Below are positions 1-23,670 of a stretch of 64,000 bases of DNA, piece after piece. Position 1 is the stretch's first letter. The number at the start of each line of letters is the position of its first letter. The notes beneath the pieces are model-generated. The model saw only the letters and a list, made by a program, of their open reading frames with translations. It was not told the origin of the DNA and did no database searches. Source of the stretch: Mangifera indica (lineage: Eukaryota > Streptophyta > Magnoliopsida > Sapindales > Anacardiaceae). The stretch lies in the NCBI RefSeq assembly GCF_011075055.1, contig NC_058137.1, positions 4,826,771 to 4,890,770 of the forward strand, in the 5' to 3' direction. The translations under genes and the position numbers were made by a program.

Positions 1-1181
1 TTTACTCAAATCAACACGATTGTGTATTGGTTGAACAACATCGAAGAGATGAATGAAGTCTAAGAAAACTTCCTCGCTTGAGTTGTAGTAAGCCAATGTT
101 GAAGATGATTTGGCATTGAGAGAAATGTTTTGGATTGTTCTCTAGATTGTTTAAAGATTGATTGTCCAGTGTTTTTTGTCGTCATTTTCTGTAAGCCATT
201 ATTATAATTGAGAGAATGTGGATGTGTATGTATCCTTCCTCTAGCACTAAACTGGGTATGTAACTTATTATTATTTATTGATGTATACAATTTAAAGTCT
301 TGTATAAGACAGATTACAGTAATAACAATTAGAATTTAAAAATATGGGTAAATCTACAATAATTAGAAATTGAAAAGACTTAATCTAATGATTGAAATAA
401 TTACGTCTACAATGTTTTCACTAGTTTAAATATAATACAAAAATAGTACAAAATATTATGTTATATTCTCTCCTCCTTTGATGTTTTCTTTCCCTCTTAC
501 ATATGAGTTTTTTGAAGGGAAAAACACATTTGAAACTTCTTAAATTTAAAAGTTTAATCATTGATTTAAATTTAAATGATAAAGAGTTAATGACATCTTT
601 GTTTACAGGAAAGTTAACATTTTACTAGATTATAATTATGGAGGTGTTTTATCATAAAATTCGAATGAGTCACTTATTTGATAACCGGACGAAAACTTTC
701 TTTTTAATATATCGTGGATTTAAAGATGTATAATCGTTACTTCTTTATTAGGGTAGAGATTTAAATAGTTATTATTTATTAGTAATTATCTTTGGTTATA
801 CTTTGAGAATTTAGTTTTAAATAATTAGGTTGATCGCATAACAATTGGTAAGCATCTAACCAACATAGGATTAGGTAATTAGTTATTATTATACATGAAA
901 AGTCTATTACAAATTCAAGAATATTTATGCGCATATCTTGAATTTCCCCAGTGGAACAATACGACACCGCATTTGTGTCACTCACTTGAACGGCGCCGTA
1001 TCTTCCCAATTATGAATATCTCCATATTGTCGGAAGTACCGTTCCATGCCACAGCCTTATCCTCACAACATCCAAAAACCTCTGTAAAAGAACACACTAA
1101 ATTCTCCATTTATGGCGACATAACTCGTTTCATTTTGTAAGTTTTCAGCACTAACAAGCCCTCCATTTATCACACTCTAAA
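1..1181. other. AT-rich intergenic DNA upstream of RNC1
   Basis: I see no convincing gene here. The short open frames (60-290, 779-1009 and 895-1140) have low-complexity or unfamiliar translations and no recognisable domain. The last few hundred bases before 1182 are less AT-rich and must hold the promoter and 5' UTR of the RNC1-like gene. No clear TATA box decides a start site. Confidence 0.5.
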
Positions 1182-4100
1182 ATGGACCTCTCTTCTTCTT
1201 TTACAACCCAGTTGAAACCAAATTGTTCTTCTCTATTTTCTGATAACATCTCTTTCTCTTCTTCAATTTCTCCATTTCCTCTCCAAATTTGTCCTAAAAC
1301 CCTAAAACTAACCAAACCCACCTCTCGAAATTTGCGAATTCTGGCTGTGGCAATAGACCCACAACAGGAGCAACCACAAAACAGCCCGCAGAGACTTCTC
1401 AAAGAACTTGCAGAGAGAAAAAAAGTTACATCACCAAAGAAAAAAGTTCCCCCAAAACGGTTCATATTAAGGCCCCCACTAGACGACAAAAAGCTAGCCG
1501 ATAGGTTTTTGAACAGCCCACAGCTATCTCTAAAATCCTTTCCTTTGTTAAGTTCTTGCTTGCCTTCTTCACGTCTTAACAATGCTGACAAAACTTGGAT
1601 GGACGAGTACTTGCTTGAGGCGAAACAGGCTCTAGGTTATTCTTTAGAGCCATCTGAGGAATTAGGAGATGATAATCCAGCTAAGCATTTTGATACTTTG
1701 TTATACTTGGCGTTTCAGCATCCGGCATGTGAGAGGACAAAGGCAAGACACATTAGGTCAGGGCATTCAAGACTCTGTTTTCTGGGACAGTATGTACTTG
1801 AATTGGCCTTTGCTGAGTATTTTTTGCAAAGGTATCCAAGAGAATCGCCGGCTCCAATGAGAGAAAGAGTTTTTGGATTGATTGGGAAGAGGAACTTGCC
1901 CAAGTGGATAAAAGCTGCCAGTTTGCAGAATTTGGTTTTTCCCTATGATGATATGGATAAGCTCATTAGGAAATTGCGGGAACCGCCTTGCAAGTAAGTT
2001 TGCTTATGTTATTTTGGATATTATGCTTCTATTTTGTGTTTTTTGTTTTCTTGAAAATTTGTTCATTTGGTTGATTTTCTGTTTCAATTAGTACCTGTAT
2101 AGGGTCGTGCATGGATTAGATATGTGATTTAGAGAAATGCATTCAATGTGCATTGCTGCTTGAACTTTGATCAAGAGTACTGCTGTTTGTACTTGTTTAT
2201 GTTGAAAACCTTCATTATAGATGTTTTTGGTGTGATGTTGTTGAATGGTGTTGCGTTGCTTACTTGTTGGCTTCTAGTGTGAATTTGTATGTTAAAGGGG
2301 AACAAAGATTTTCCGTTTCTAATGTGGCACACTTTTTAAGGTGTTCCTTCGATAGAAAATGAACTATGGAAGATCTCTTCCCTAATTCTACAGGTCTTTG
2401 ACAATTTAACTGCTCTGCTCTCTTATGTGTACTGGTAGGTGTCAGCAATAGTGACATAAAACCCATTTGAAAGTTTCTATTCTGCGGTTCAAACATCATT
2501 ATTGACACATGCCTTACAGTTCTCTGCCATGCTTTGATGAGCCAGGCATCTTCTGCGAAAAGCACCATTTTCAACTTTTCTGATAGATTTTAAGTTTGTT
2601 CTTTTTCAGTATCAATGAGTTTAGGTTCTTATATTAAGTTACCTAAGAATATCAACATTTGTTGTTGAAAAAACTGCCTCTTTTTTGGAGGTGAACATTC
2701 GCTAAACCAAAGGGTGTAACATTCATTTTCTCTAAAATTTTTTTATTTTTATTTTTATTTTTGCATATAAAACACTGTTTTTATTGTTTTGACAATCGCT
2801 ATGTGCATTGTTACTCCTTAGACCTTTCCGAGTAAGGTGTGTGTTTGACAGTTTATAGAATGCAATAGTATTATTGCTGAATCCTATTGTAAGAGTATCC
2901 TGGTGTTGCATAGTTAATTTTGGATTATTTCTAGTTGGGTACTCCACTTGCTCAAATTGCTATACATAGTAGGAAACAGTTTGCTCGGATCTTTACATTC
3001 TCCCTCTTCTTTAGGGGATGGACACAAAGCAATCAACTGAATTGAGAACCATGATGAGACTGTTACTATTATATCAACTTTTGTACTCACTTCTTCATTC
3101 TTTGCCAGCTCTGAAACTACAGGATGAAGTTCATGTTAATTGCTTGCACAGCATGCTTTAAAGAAGTCATATGTTCATTCTAAAAGCTCTTTTAAAATTT
3201 ACCAGAGTAAGAGATGGGTATCGAACATCAGAAAACTTGGTTTGATGATTGTATTGTCTTTCAAAAGGTGACTGCAGCTGCAGGGCTAAATATCTAGATT
3301 GTTAAATCTAATGCCGTAAATTTATGAAAAACTGATAAGGTTTTCTGATCCACGCCTGTCAGGACAATTATATGGTTAGAGGTTTTTTTTTTTTTTTATC
3401 TGGCTAGGAAAAAAAATGAATTATACTCTTATTATAGAAGATACAAAAATGGACAAGCTAACCACAAAAAGTAGGGGTCCCTTTCTGTGTAGACCTGAGA
3501 GAGGTGATTCATTATACAAAAAAAAGTACTAAATCAAACAAAAACCTACACGAGACCCCAATCAAAATAACATGAACCATCTTGCAAAAACATTGAAGTT
3601 TCCCAATTATGGTAAATAAGGAAAATTGATTTTTCCTTAAACTCTGACAAGAGAGAAGCCCACAACTTCATAACAATTTTATTGGGGGTTTGGAATCATA
3701 TGTTGATGAAGTTATGAAGATTTGAACCTTATAAATTGGGAGTTCCTTGAGAAGAAATAATTTTCAGCATTGTAGGCCATTCAATTATGCATATGTACAA
3801 TTGTATGCAAACGTGATGGTTCTATTGGATAAAGTGGAGGTAGAATGAAAGTTGTTTATGAGATTTCTACTTCACCTCAAATTTAGAGTATGTGATTCAG
3901 ATTATCATTATATATGATTTCTAGTTATACAGCTTTACATTTCAATTCTATTATAGTGATGCTTGTTTATAGTCCCATAGTTCATGTTATTTAATGCAGC
4001 TTAGCCTAGATTATTTCTAAATCCTGCGGTATGCCATTCTGAATTTAAAGATCATTTTCTTCTTATGCTAAATAACAAGTTTTGAGCATTATTTATAATT

Positions 4101-6054
4101 TACTAGTTTGCTGTGAAGTTGTCCCACATAATGGGTTTGATTAGTAGTCTGTAAGATTATCAATTAATGGATAGAACATAATGAGTATTAAATTCATGTT
4201 GTGATGTGCAGGTCTGTGTTCTGGGCTCTGTTTGGGGCTATATATTTGTGCTTTGGTCTGCCAGAAGTTTATCGTGTTCTTTTTGAAGTATTTGGGATGG
4301 ATCCAGAAGATGAGGACTGTCAGCCAAAGTTAAGGCGGCAACTTGAAGATGTAGATTATGTATCTGTTGAATTTGAAGGCAATAAGCTCAGTTGGCAAGA
4401 TGTTGCAGCTTATAAGGCAAGCTTTATTATATTGTTGTCCTTTCATTCATCTAATTTGTCGATTAAAAATGAAGTGTAGGTGATCTTAGGACTAGAAACA
4501 GAAGTTAAGATTGCATTCATCCTGCATACCACACTCTTGGAATCATTTATTGCCATTAGACGCTTTCTATTAGTAAGATTATATTTGGATGTGAGTGACA
4601 ATTTAGAATCACTGAGAGGCAGTAATATTTGAAGCTAATTGCTGAGATGATGTATGAGTAGTTATACTTAAACAATGCTGCAATATATTTGTTTATGATT
4701 TACTTTTACTATAAAACAGGTGATTTTGTTGTTATCCATGTTGAAAGCAATCCTTTTAGCTAATACTTATCTCCTTACAGCCACCTGAAAATGCTCTTTT
4801 TGCACATCCAAGGCTTTTTAGGGCTTGTGTTCCCCCTGGTATGCATCGATTTCGAGGAAATCTATGGGATTATGACAGCAGACCACAAGTTATGCAAATT
4901 CTGGGATATCCCTTGGCAGTAAAAGACAGGATTCCGGAAATTACCGATGCCAGGAATATTGAACTTGGACTTGGGCTACAGGTACTTTTTTTTTGCATCA
5001 TTTATATATTAATATTTGTGTCTATATGACCCTTTCAACCAGGCCAAGGTTTCAATTCCTTTGGGTCCACCGACTTGTAAATATTATCCACAAGTTTGCT
5101 AGCTACAAAGATTGTCTACTATAAGTAGAACCCTAGTTTTTAACTCGGTGAACACAAAAGAAAGGTTGAGGGACTTTTGGGTATCAAAAGAAAAATTATA
5201 CATTGATTCTGTATGCACCATATTCTCCATTGGTATCGTTAAAATAGATCAGGATACTTACTGCAGAAATGCAGATCATTCCTTATTTTGACAAGAATTT
5301 ATATCGCTAGTTTTTGTGAACTTTTGAATGAGTTGAAGTTATTTATGGCATTATTTGTCATTTATAGTATTCAAGTTGACTTATTTGTTTGTCAAAATTA
5401 ATTGACAAATATGCTATTTCCATTAAAATTCCTTGGCTTATTTAATGAATTATTAATTCTTTTCTTCTTGGATCACAGCTTTGTTTCTTGCATCCATCAA
5501 AACACAAGTTTGAGCATCCTCGGTTCTGCTATGAGCGTCTGGAGTATGTTGGCCAAAAGATCCAGGTTAATGGCTCTCCTTGCATTAGTTCATGTATCTT
5601 GTGAGCATGTTTACATACTGACCAATGCTCTGTTTATTGAGTTTGAAATGAAATTTTACTTTTTCCATTTATTACAATTTTTAAGTAAAACACAAAAGGT
5701 GAAAAAAATTTATGTTTCCAATTTTCAAATCTTTAGGATATTGTAATGGCTGAGAGGCTGCTGATGAAACATCTAGATGCTCCTGGACACTGGCTGCAGG
5801 AGAAGCACCGACGTATTCTTATGAACAAGTTCTGTGGGAAGTATTTCAGGGAAAAATATCTCCATCGATTTATAACATATGCTGAACAGGTTCAAGATGC
5901 ATATGAACACAATCGAAGACTGAGAAATCCTGCCACTACTGCTGTTCAACAAGCTATTCATGGGCTTGCTTACACTGTTTATGGAAAACCAGAGGTGAGG
6001 CGCCTCATGTTTGAGGTTTTTGATTTTGAGCAAATCCAACCTAAAGCTATGTGA
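1182..6054 (+). CDS. RNC1: RNC1-like chloroplast RNase III-domain splicing factor
   Basis: Five exons, 1182-1993, 4212-4416, 4781-4981, 5479-5565 and 5737-6054, join in frame to 540 residues, close to the usual RNC1 length. The Ser/Thr-rich first 50 residues look like a chloroplast transit peptide. Two RNase III-like regions follow, at roughly 135-265 (FDTLLYLAFQHP, LGQYVLELAFAEYF) and 365-515 (LEYVGQKIQD, MNKFCGKYF, AIHGLAYTVYG). Known of the family: maize RNC1 binds chloroplast group II introns and promotes their splicing, and its RNase III domains lack the catalytic acidic residues. The first region here likewise does not show the canonical acidic signature motif. Intron 2 begins with GC instead of GT. 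Intron 1 is long (2.2 kb) and shows no recognisable element. The start is the first ATG of the open frame and is followed by the transit-like segment. The assignment is from remembered family sequence, not a search. Confidence 0.93.
4417..4780 (+). other. GC-AG intron of the RNC1-like gene
   Basis: The upstream exon ends in TATAAG and the intron opens with GCAAGC; the acceptor is CTCCTTACAG. Only this choice joins the conserved WQDVAAYK to PPENALFAHP without frameshift. Reading on into the intron gives non-family sequence and then a stop at 4477-4479. GC-AG introns are a known minor class spliced by the U2 spliceosome. Confidence 0.85.
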
Positions 6055-6689
6055 ATATTTGAGAAAATGGTGAAAACATTTCCCTTTCTTCCTCTTAACC
6101 TTGAATTTTTTTTCAGTAGAATGTACCTTCAATCACCAGCTTGTAGTAAATTTTAGCACAATTTTTCGTGTAATTGTTATGAAATATAGAATGTAATTTC
6201 CCTTGTTAAATTAATATATTAATAATGTTCTTTTAGAATTTCACTTCGCACACTGGTGGGTTGAGGTGAGGCAATCGCCGCGACGGACTGAAAGCTTTTC
6301 AAATGTTGCATTGGTATTTTCCTATTGACATATTTTAGGCTTTTTGGTTAACAATAAATATTAATTGAAACTGATAAATAATTAGATTGAAAAAACTTTT
6401 CATAGGCCTAAGTCTTAATATAAATCGAATTAAATCGTAATTTTTTTAATTCGATTTGATTTAAAATATAAAATAGTTTGATTTAATTATAAATTTTATC
6501 ATACCGTTCTTAGGTTTAGTTTGAAAAATTTTCCTAAATTGAACCAAACACATTCTTAGTTTGAAATTTTGTCATACTATTTTTAAACTTTTGAAAGTTT
6601 ATTGTCGAATATTGAGTCTTTAAACTCGATGAACATATAGTAAGCTAAAGTTTGTTCAATATAAATTAAATCGCAAATAGCTTGCAAAT

Positions 6690-6846
6690 GATATACAAAT
6701 AGCGTCTATAATTTTATATACAAATAATTATATATCACTATATGATTAAGTATTATTTTATCTCTAATTTAAAATTATTCAATCATATAATTATATATAT
6801 ATATATTATTATTTATTTATAAAATTATATAAGATATTTGTATATC
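6690..6846. mobile_element. Palindromic MITE, copy A
   Basis: The ends are inverted repeats (GATATACAAATA on the left, TATTTGTATATC on the right). The centre shows the motif ATATGATTAAGTATTA...TTTTATCTC...AATTATTCAATCATAT that recurs in four other places in this window. There is no coding capacity. The boundaries are approximate because a TA-rich run blurs the right half. Confidence 0.6.
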
Positions 6847-7053
6847 AATAATGCTATATGCATAGAAACCGTGCACAAAATTTATAGACAAACTGATGTG
6901 GTAAATGTCATGTGTCAAAATCTCCACATCAATGCCATTAAATGAAATACAATAATGCTACATGCATAGAAATTGTATACATAATTTATATACAAACTGA
7001 TGTGGCAAATGTCATGTATCAAAACTGTCACATCAGTGCCATTAAATGAAATA
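6846..7053. repeat. Tandem duplication, 104-bp unit, two copies
   Basis: CAATAATGCTA at 6846 and again at 6950 opens two similar copies, each running through CATAGAAA, CAAACTGATGTGG, AAATGTCATGT and GCCATTAAATGAAATA. The copies differ by scattered substitutions, so the duplication is not recent. The AATGCTAC end also appears inverted near 8040-8085, which suggests the copies are ends of a small TIR element. Confidence 0.75.
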
Positions 7054-8027
7054 TTTTATCTCCACAATTTGATTCTCGCAGAAAAAGGCATAGACAATTA
7101 ATAGATTGCCTTCAGCTATCGCATTGCACCATTGCTTCTGCTTCTTCCCAATTTGATTCCCCCAAAAGAACGCCTCCACATTTGCACACCTCCTCTTCGG
7201 CTATCTCTTTGGCTCCTTGTGCCATTGGTTCTGCTTCTCAACACGTCTCTCTACCACATGCCATCTGTCACCACCATTATCATCTTATATTTGACTATAG
7301 ATTAAGAAGTTGCTATAAAACTGATTTCATTTTATTTGAACCCTAGGGTGTGCCATTGAGAATAGAAATTTAACTCTCTTTAATCCTTGTTTTTAAGGTA
7401 CGAAATCCTTTACGATGTGTTTGTTTTTTAAAGCAATTTGTATAATTTTTTGTTTAAGTAATTGTAATTGAATTGAGTAATATCAAAATTGTAGTTTTGC
7501 AAGGTGTTCGACAAAATGCCTCTAGGAAATTTGTTGTTTTACTATTTTGGTGATGTTTTTTGTGATTTGATATATGCTACCGTATTTAAGTTTTTAATGG
7601 AGCTTACAGTAACTAGTAAAAGTTACATTGTTTCTGAATTTGTTTTTACTTTTAGTTCTAGTGTTGGTGCTATTGTGTGACTTTGTTATTGCAATTTATG
7701 TTTACTTGGTTGAACTTTAGATGTAATATGATGTAAAGTAAAAAGAAGAAATTCTGAAACTCAAATCTAGTAATCTGACACTCAAGTTGAGTTTTCACTA
7801 TATTTTTAACATTTTAATTGATGGATCTAATTCTTTTAAAGACTTTTAAGCTTACCATAATTCTTAGTTTGCTGATATTTAAGACCTTTCAAATCTAGTA
7901 ACTTGGGTACAAATGAACTAAATTCAAAGTAAAATATATACATAATCAATAATGTGATGTAATTCAAACTAAGTTTTTAAAAGGATGAAAGATAAGTTTT
8001 TTATTATTTTGAGAAGATCTCATCACT

Positions 8028-8088
8028 CTATAATGCTACCAATATAGAAATTATGTGCATAATTTCTGTGTATGTAGCATTATTGATT
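8028..8088. repeat. Short hairpin related to the 6846-7053 repeat
   Basis: AATGCTACCAATATAGAAATTATG and its near complement CATAATTTCTGTGTATGTAGCATT fold back on each other. The same AATGCTACATGCATAGAAATT motif opens the repeat at 6950. The hairpin could be a complete small MITE or the inverted right end of a larger element spanning 6846-8088. Confidence 0.5.
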
Positions 8089-8375
8089 TGTACACATGGC
8101 ATTACTCCTACGTTATTCTTTTCCTTGGTACCAGACAACCCATCCCTTACAACATGAAAAGATCTCCATAGCCCTCTGAGCCTCGATATTTCGTCCTATG
8201 GCCCCGAATACGGCCCACACAACCCAATCCAAAGCCTAAGTCAACGCATCCTCATTTTAATATTTATTTATTTCATAGGCATTAATAATTAACTAAAACC
8301 CCCCTAAAATTAGAAATTAAAAATAGAAACCAAAAAAAAAAAAAAAAAGCTGCAAATGGCCTCGTGGCTGTGCAC

Positions 8376-19276
<10,901 letters not shown>

Positions 19277-19894
19277 CCTTTCTGATGGAGTTGTCGGGCA
19301 TTTGAGAAATATTATATTCTTACAATCACAGACCCTGAAAAACTGAATTGGATGCTTGTATTAGTATTAGCCAATTTAGTTTTGTAGGCAGGTGTTCAAT
19401 GTTTGATCAAGTTACTTTGTTAAGACAGACCTTGAAACAATTTTAGCCTTTGTGTTTGCCTAATTTCCCTTTAGTTGCGTTTTTAATCTTAATGAATGGG
19501 AAACTGAATTAACAAAATAAAGCTAAAGCTGAATGATAGCAGACAGATCATTGTAAAGTCAGTGAGCTAATGATTTTTCCATTGTAAAATAAGTTTTTTA
19601 GACCTAAAATGGTCTGTCTTAGAACGTTAACAAGCTTAAAAAGTTAAGTATATTTTGCAAAGTACGCTGGAAGAGGAACTTTTACACTCTTACCCGCAAG
19701 GCAAGTCAGAAAACAGAGAAAGAGGAGAGAATCCATGCAATCATAATTAGTTAATTACACACACCAAGTTCCACATAAGGAGATGGTAATCAACAGAGAG
19801 AATATGCAATTATCATTATACAGCAAGTGCATTGAGTTATATGAAATACTATATAGAAAGGGAGATGATGGTCCCATAGTATTGTTCATATCTA
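19277..19894. other. Convergent 3' region between CK2alpha and the SERF-like gene
   Basis: The two genes end facing each other about 620 bp apart. The interval must contain both 3' UTRs and polyadenylation sites; no further open frame or repeat is evident. Confidence 0.5.
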
Positions 19895-20986
19895 TCACTT
19901 CTTAAGATGTGGAAAACAAACATATATATCACTTTTTGGGTGCTTTGCTTCAGCATGTTCTCTGCACTTCACCTCTGAAGTTGTGCACATGAATGTCTGC
20001 ATGCACACCTTGCACTGCATTCCCAATTAACCATGACATTATCAAATTATCAGAAGACAGAAAAGACAAATTCCTAGGGTGATATTCAACATAAAAACAA
20101 AATAGCATACCCAAGAACTATACAAGACAGCGAATCCAAATAGATAAACAGATGAAGCCTGTTAAATAGCAGAATGAGGAAAGGTGGCACCAGAGTAAAT
20201 GTTAACATAACTACAGAATAAGCCTGCGCCAATAGAGATTCTCTACACAATATATCCCAAGTAAAATTATCAGCTTAGAAAGCTTTTCTTACATCAGAAA
20301 AAACAATCCCTAACGAAACCTTCTACAGTGGAAAATAATGTTACCACAACTAAATTATGTAAAATAAAAAATCTACAAATGTACATCTTAACATAGGAAA
20401 TCTGATTTTAGCTGAACCGTAAAGCAATGTGCAGCATAAATGAAAAGGGTACTTGGCCTAATTGAACCCCAAGTGTTGAATAAAGACCAGGCCAGTTGCC
20501 AATGAAACAGAATTTCATTGTTAATAAAAAAGGCTTCATTCCACGTTAAATAAAAATAACTCTGTCATCTAAATTGGTCTAAAGCAATGTTCCAAACAAC
20601 AAGACCAGCATACATTATAATGCTCCATTCAATAGAACCAACAAACCAACCGCCAATATAACAAAAAATAGCTAACAAACAAAAAGCCAAGAAAACAACT
20701 GAAGATCAAATATTAAAGCCAACAAATACATAAAATAAAATAAATCACGGAATAAAAAAACAAAGATTACCTGGATCGTCATCGCTTTCTTATTCGAATC
20801 CAACTGACTTCCTGCGAAAATTCAGAAGGACAAAAATTACCTTAAACAGGGCCCAAATTAAACTAAAAATTTAAAACAAAAAAATTGCGAGTAAGAGAGG
20901 GAAAAACGACCTTTGTTAGAGGCTTTTTGTTTCTCCAAGTTCTTCTCACGTGACATCTTGGATTTTTGGGCGTTGCCTCCTCCCAT
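19895..20986 (-). CDS. SERF/4F5-like small zinc-finger protein
   Basis: Three minus-strand exons, 20986-20911, 20811-20771 and 20014-19895, give 78 residues: MGGGNAQKSKMSREKNLEKQ opens the protein, then NKKAMTIQ and a C2H2-like segment CKVCMQTFMC...CREHAEAKHP, ending in CFPHLKK. The N-terminal half is the highly charged 4F5/SERF-type segment; the C-terminal half has paired Cys and His suited to bind one zinc. It matches the At2g23090-type family as I remember it. Molecular function in plants is not established; animal SERF proteins promote amyloid aggregation, and I would not transfer that role. It ends convergently with CK2alpha, as in Arabidopsis. Confidence 0.9.
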
Positions 20987-23030
20987 GTCTGATCGATCGG
21001 AAACCCTAATTCGGCAACAACTGAAAAGAAAGAAGCAATTTATTGAATGGAGCGTTATTGGGCTTTATATTTGCAGTTAAGAAATAGCGATCTAGACACC
21101 AGCCAATTGTATTTATACGCGCCAATCAATAGTTTTGATGTATTATTTAATATACTTAAAAACATTAATTTATATAAATAATAATATATTTAACATCAAA
21201 AGGTTAAATATGTCAAAATGTAATTTTCAAAAATAACTTAGCAATTGTAATCATAATAAAATTAAATAAAAAGATAATTTAGACTGCCTATTTAGACTTC
21301 AAACAAATTCTCTATTCAGAGAAAAAAAAAGTTACATGTACATATTTTATTTTTAATTCAAAATCAATTAATCACATAATAACATATTATTTATATATTT
21401 ATTTTGTGTATAAAAAATATATAAATATAATTTTATTAAAATAAAAAAACTAATTAACTTACAAAAGTCATTAGAAAGTTCAAAGTGATGGGATTGTTGG
21501 CTGGCTTGAGTTAATCTTACCCTTCATATATGTATTTTATACTTGTGTAGTTTAGACCATAGTTGATTGATTTGAAAATGTATAAAAGGGTTATGGGTCA
21601 ATAATAGAGATGACAATTTCAATCTGATTTTAGGGATTTCGACCCTTTCCGACATTGACGAAGAAATAATTTTTTGATAGAAATAAAGACGGAGATGAAA
21701 AAATCCCACAGTTGAATATGAAGATACATGTGTTTCTTTACAGTCTTGCCTCTTGCCCTTCATGCCCCTATACCTGTCCCTTTATATTAATATATTTACT
21801 TAAAATACTAATTTTTTTTATAGTTTTATATTATTCAAATTTATTTAGGTTTTTGTTATGAATATTAAAATGGTTAATATATTATATTTTTCATATTTGA
21901 AATTATGGATTAGTTTTAATTTTACTTAATTTTTTATTTAATATATTTATATTATGTTTAGAAGGTATAAAAAAGAGATTTTTTTTTTGTGAGCATAGGA
22001 AAGAGATAAAGAAAGGATTTTTCTTCGCAGAAAAAAGACGAAGAATCATTTTTATCTCTATAACGGGAATGAGGACGGAGATTAAGATCTCCTCCCTACC
22101 CATCCCTATTGCCATCTCCACTCTAAGACGCAATGTGTATAAGATTTTATCCAAATAATTTCAATCTAATCCACATTACCACAACGTAGATTATAAAATA
22201 ATAAATTGAAAACTATTATAGAAATACCTAGGGATCATGTTTTTTATCCGTAAAACTCATGAAATTAGTTATATTAGAGTGATTAGTTTTATTTTTCTTA
22301 AATTTTTAAATGACTAACTTCCTCCAAAACCGTTAAGGGACAAAAGACTACTATATTAAAGTTTCTCAAGTGACAAGATTAGACCTCATTAAAAATTCAA
22401 TAAATATAAAAAATCGCATTAATATCATTTATCCATAACTAGACTTATTTTTATTGATAATTTAAATTTATTTATAAATTAAATTATTAAATTATATAAT
22501 TTTATTAAATTAAAATCATAATTAATGTTCATTCACATTATTAAAATGTCTAACAATTGACCCGTCATATATATCAATGGTGACATATTAAGATATGATT
22601 AGCTACAAATAACATCATCTGTTACTATTATTGCAAGTCAATGATGAATTTGTAATAATATTATATTATATATGCTGTTTTTTAAGGGCTATATTTTGGA
22701 TGAAAGTACATAAACACCATTTTACAGTCAAGTTTAAGAGGGAAAATTGAAAAGTGGATGGTGAAAATGGATTTTGAGGGTAAAAGTTTGGAATTGGGGC
22801 AATCGTTTTACCTTTTAATCATTAAAGCATAGCAGGCAGATGCGTGGGGAGTCTAAATCCATTGAGTAAATGAAGGCCAAAAGACTTATACCCACCCCAA
22901 GTTTCCATACAGTTTTAATTCTTATTTATTAATTTTTTAAAACTCAAAGTCTTACATAAAAATTATTAATAAAATTAATTAATTTTATAACTAAAATTAT
23001 TAACTCTAAACATACATCAAAGGTTTATCA

Positions 23031-23054
23031 GAGAGAGAGAGAGAGAGAGAGAGA
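23031..23054. repeat. (GA)n microsatellite
   Basis: Twelve uninterrupted GA units about 620 bp upstream of the ACBP start codon. GA/CT tracts are common in plant promoters and can bind GAGA-type factors (BPC family), but nothing here shows function. Confidence 0.9.
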
Positions 23055-23360
23055 ATTGAATGGGATAGAGATATCGAGAGAAATTGACAATCATAAAAAA
23101 AAAAATGTATTTAAATTTTGAAGTTTTAAGAAAAAAATATAATTTTTTAAAATTTAATATTAAAAATTATTAAATTTTAATATAAATTATTAAAAATAAT
23201 AGATTTGATTAACTTGAGATTTTAATTTTTTGAAAATTAACCCATAAGAGATTAAAATTACATCAAAACTTGGGTGGGAATGAGGTTTTTGGCCATAAAT
23301 AAATGGAGGGGACCTTACACAACACGAAATAAAATGCTCCGACGCAACAGTTCACCAGTT

Positions 23361-23446
23361 CATATATACTCTTTTTCCACAGCTTGACTCTCCCCAACAA
23401 GAAACTGAAGCTGGTAACCACCACCTCTCACTCAATTCACAGCAGA

Positions 23447-23475
<29 letters not shown>
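23361..23475 (+). promoter_or_regulatory. Candidate core promoter and CT-rich leader of the ACBP gene
   Basis: A TATA-like CATATATACT at 23361 is followed by a pyrimidine-rich stretch and then an uninterrupted CT run (23448-23475), about 200 bp ahead of the ATG at 23671. This resembles the TATA plus Y-patch/CT arrangement of plant promoters. It is inferred from position and composition only. Confidence 0.35.
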
Positions 23476-23479
<4 letters not shown>

Positions 23480-23670
23480 TAGTGGATGAGTCCTTTTCAA
23501 TTACCTCTTTCTTACCTGCAAGATGGATCAAGATTAGACAACTAATACTTGTGTTGCTCCTGTAACTCCACTATACTTTTATCTCTTCCCAAACATCTCT
23601 GTTTTCTGATTTTTTTTTTCCACCTCTTTTTCTCGCTTCTGTAAAACCCAATTCAAAGGAGAAAACGACC

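Larger units (their letters stand above)
6055..8375. other. AT-rich intergenic region with MITE debris
   Basis: No gene is visible between the RNC1 stop and the CK2alpha leader. It holds a palindromic MITE (about 6690-6846), a 104-bp direct duplication (6846-7053) and, at about 8028-8088, a hairpin sharing the AATGCTAC...AGAAATT motif of that duplication in inverted orientation. The segment in between (7080-7300) is less AT-rich but has no long open frame. A long A run lies just before the CK2alpha start (about 8331-8348). Confidence 0.5.
20987..23670. other. AT-rich intergenic region upstream of the ACBP gene
   Basis: This is the promoter side of both the SERF-like gene and the acyl-CoA-binding protein gene. 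It is mostly very AT-rich DNA with short, non-conserved open frames. A GA microsatellite lies at 23031-23054 and a CT tract at 23448-23475. A TATA-like CATATATACT lies at 23361-23370. I see no other gene. Confidence 0.5.

Noticed and set aside
1151..1591. 146-codon minus-strand frame
   Set aside because: It is antisense to RNC1 exon 1 and is a shadow of its Ser- and Pro-rich codons.
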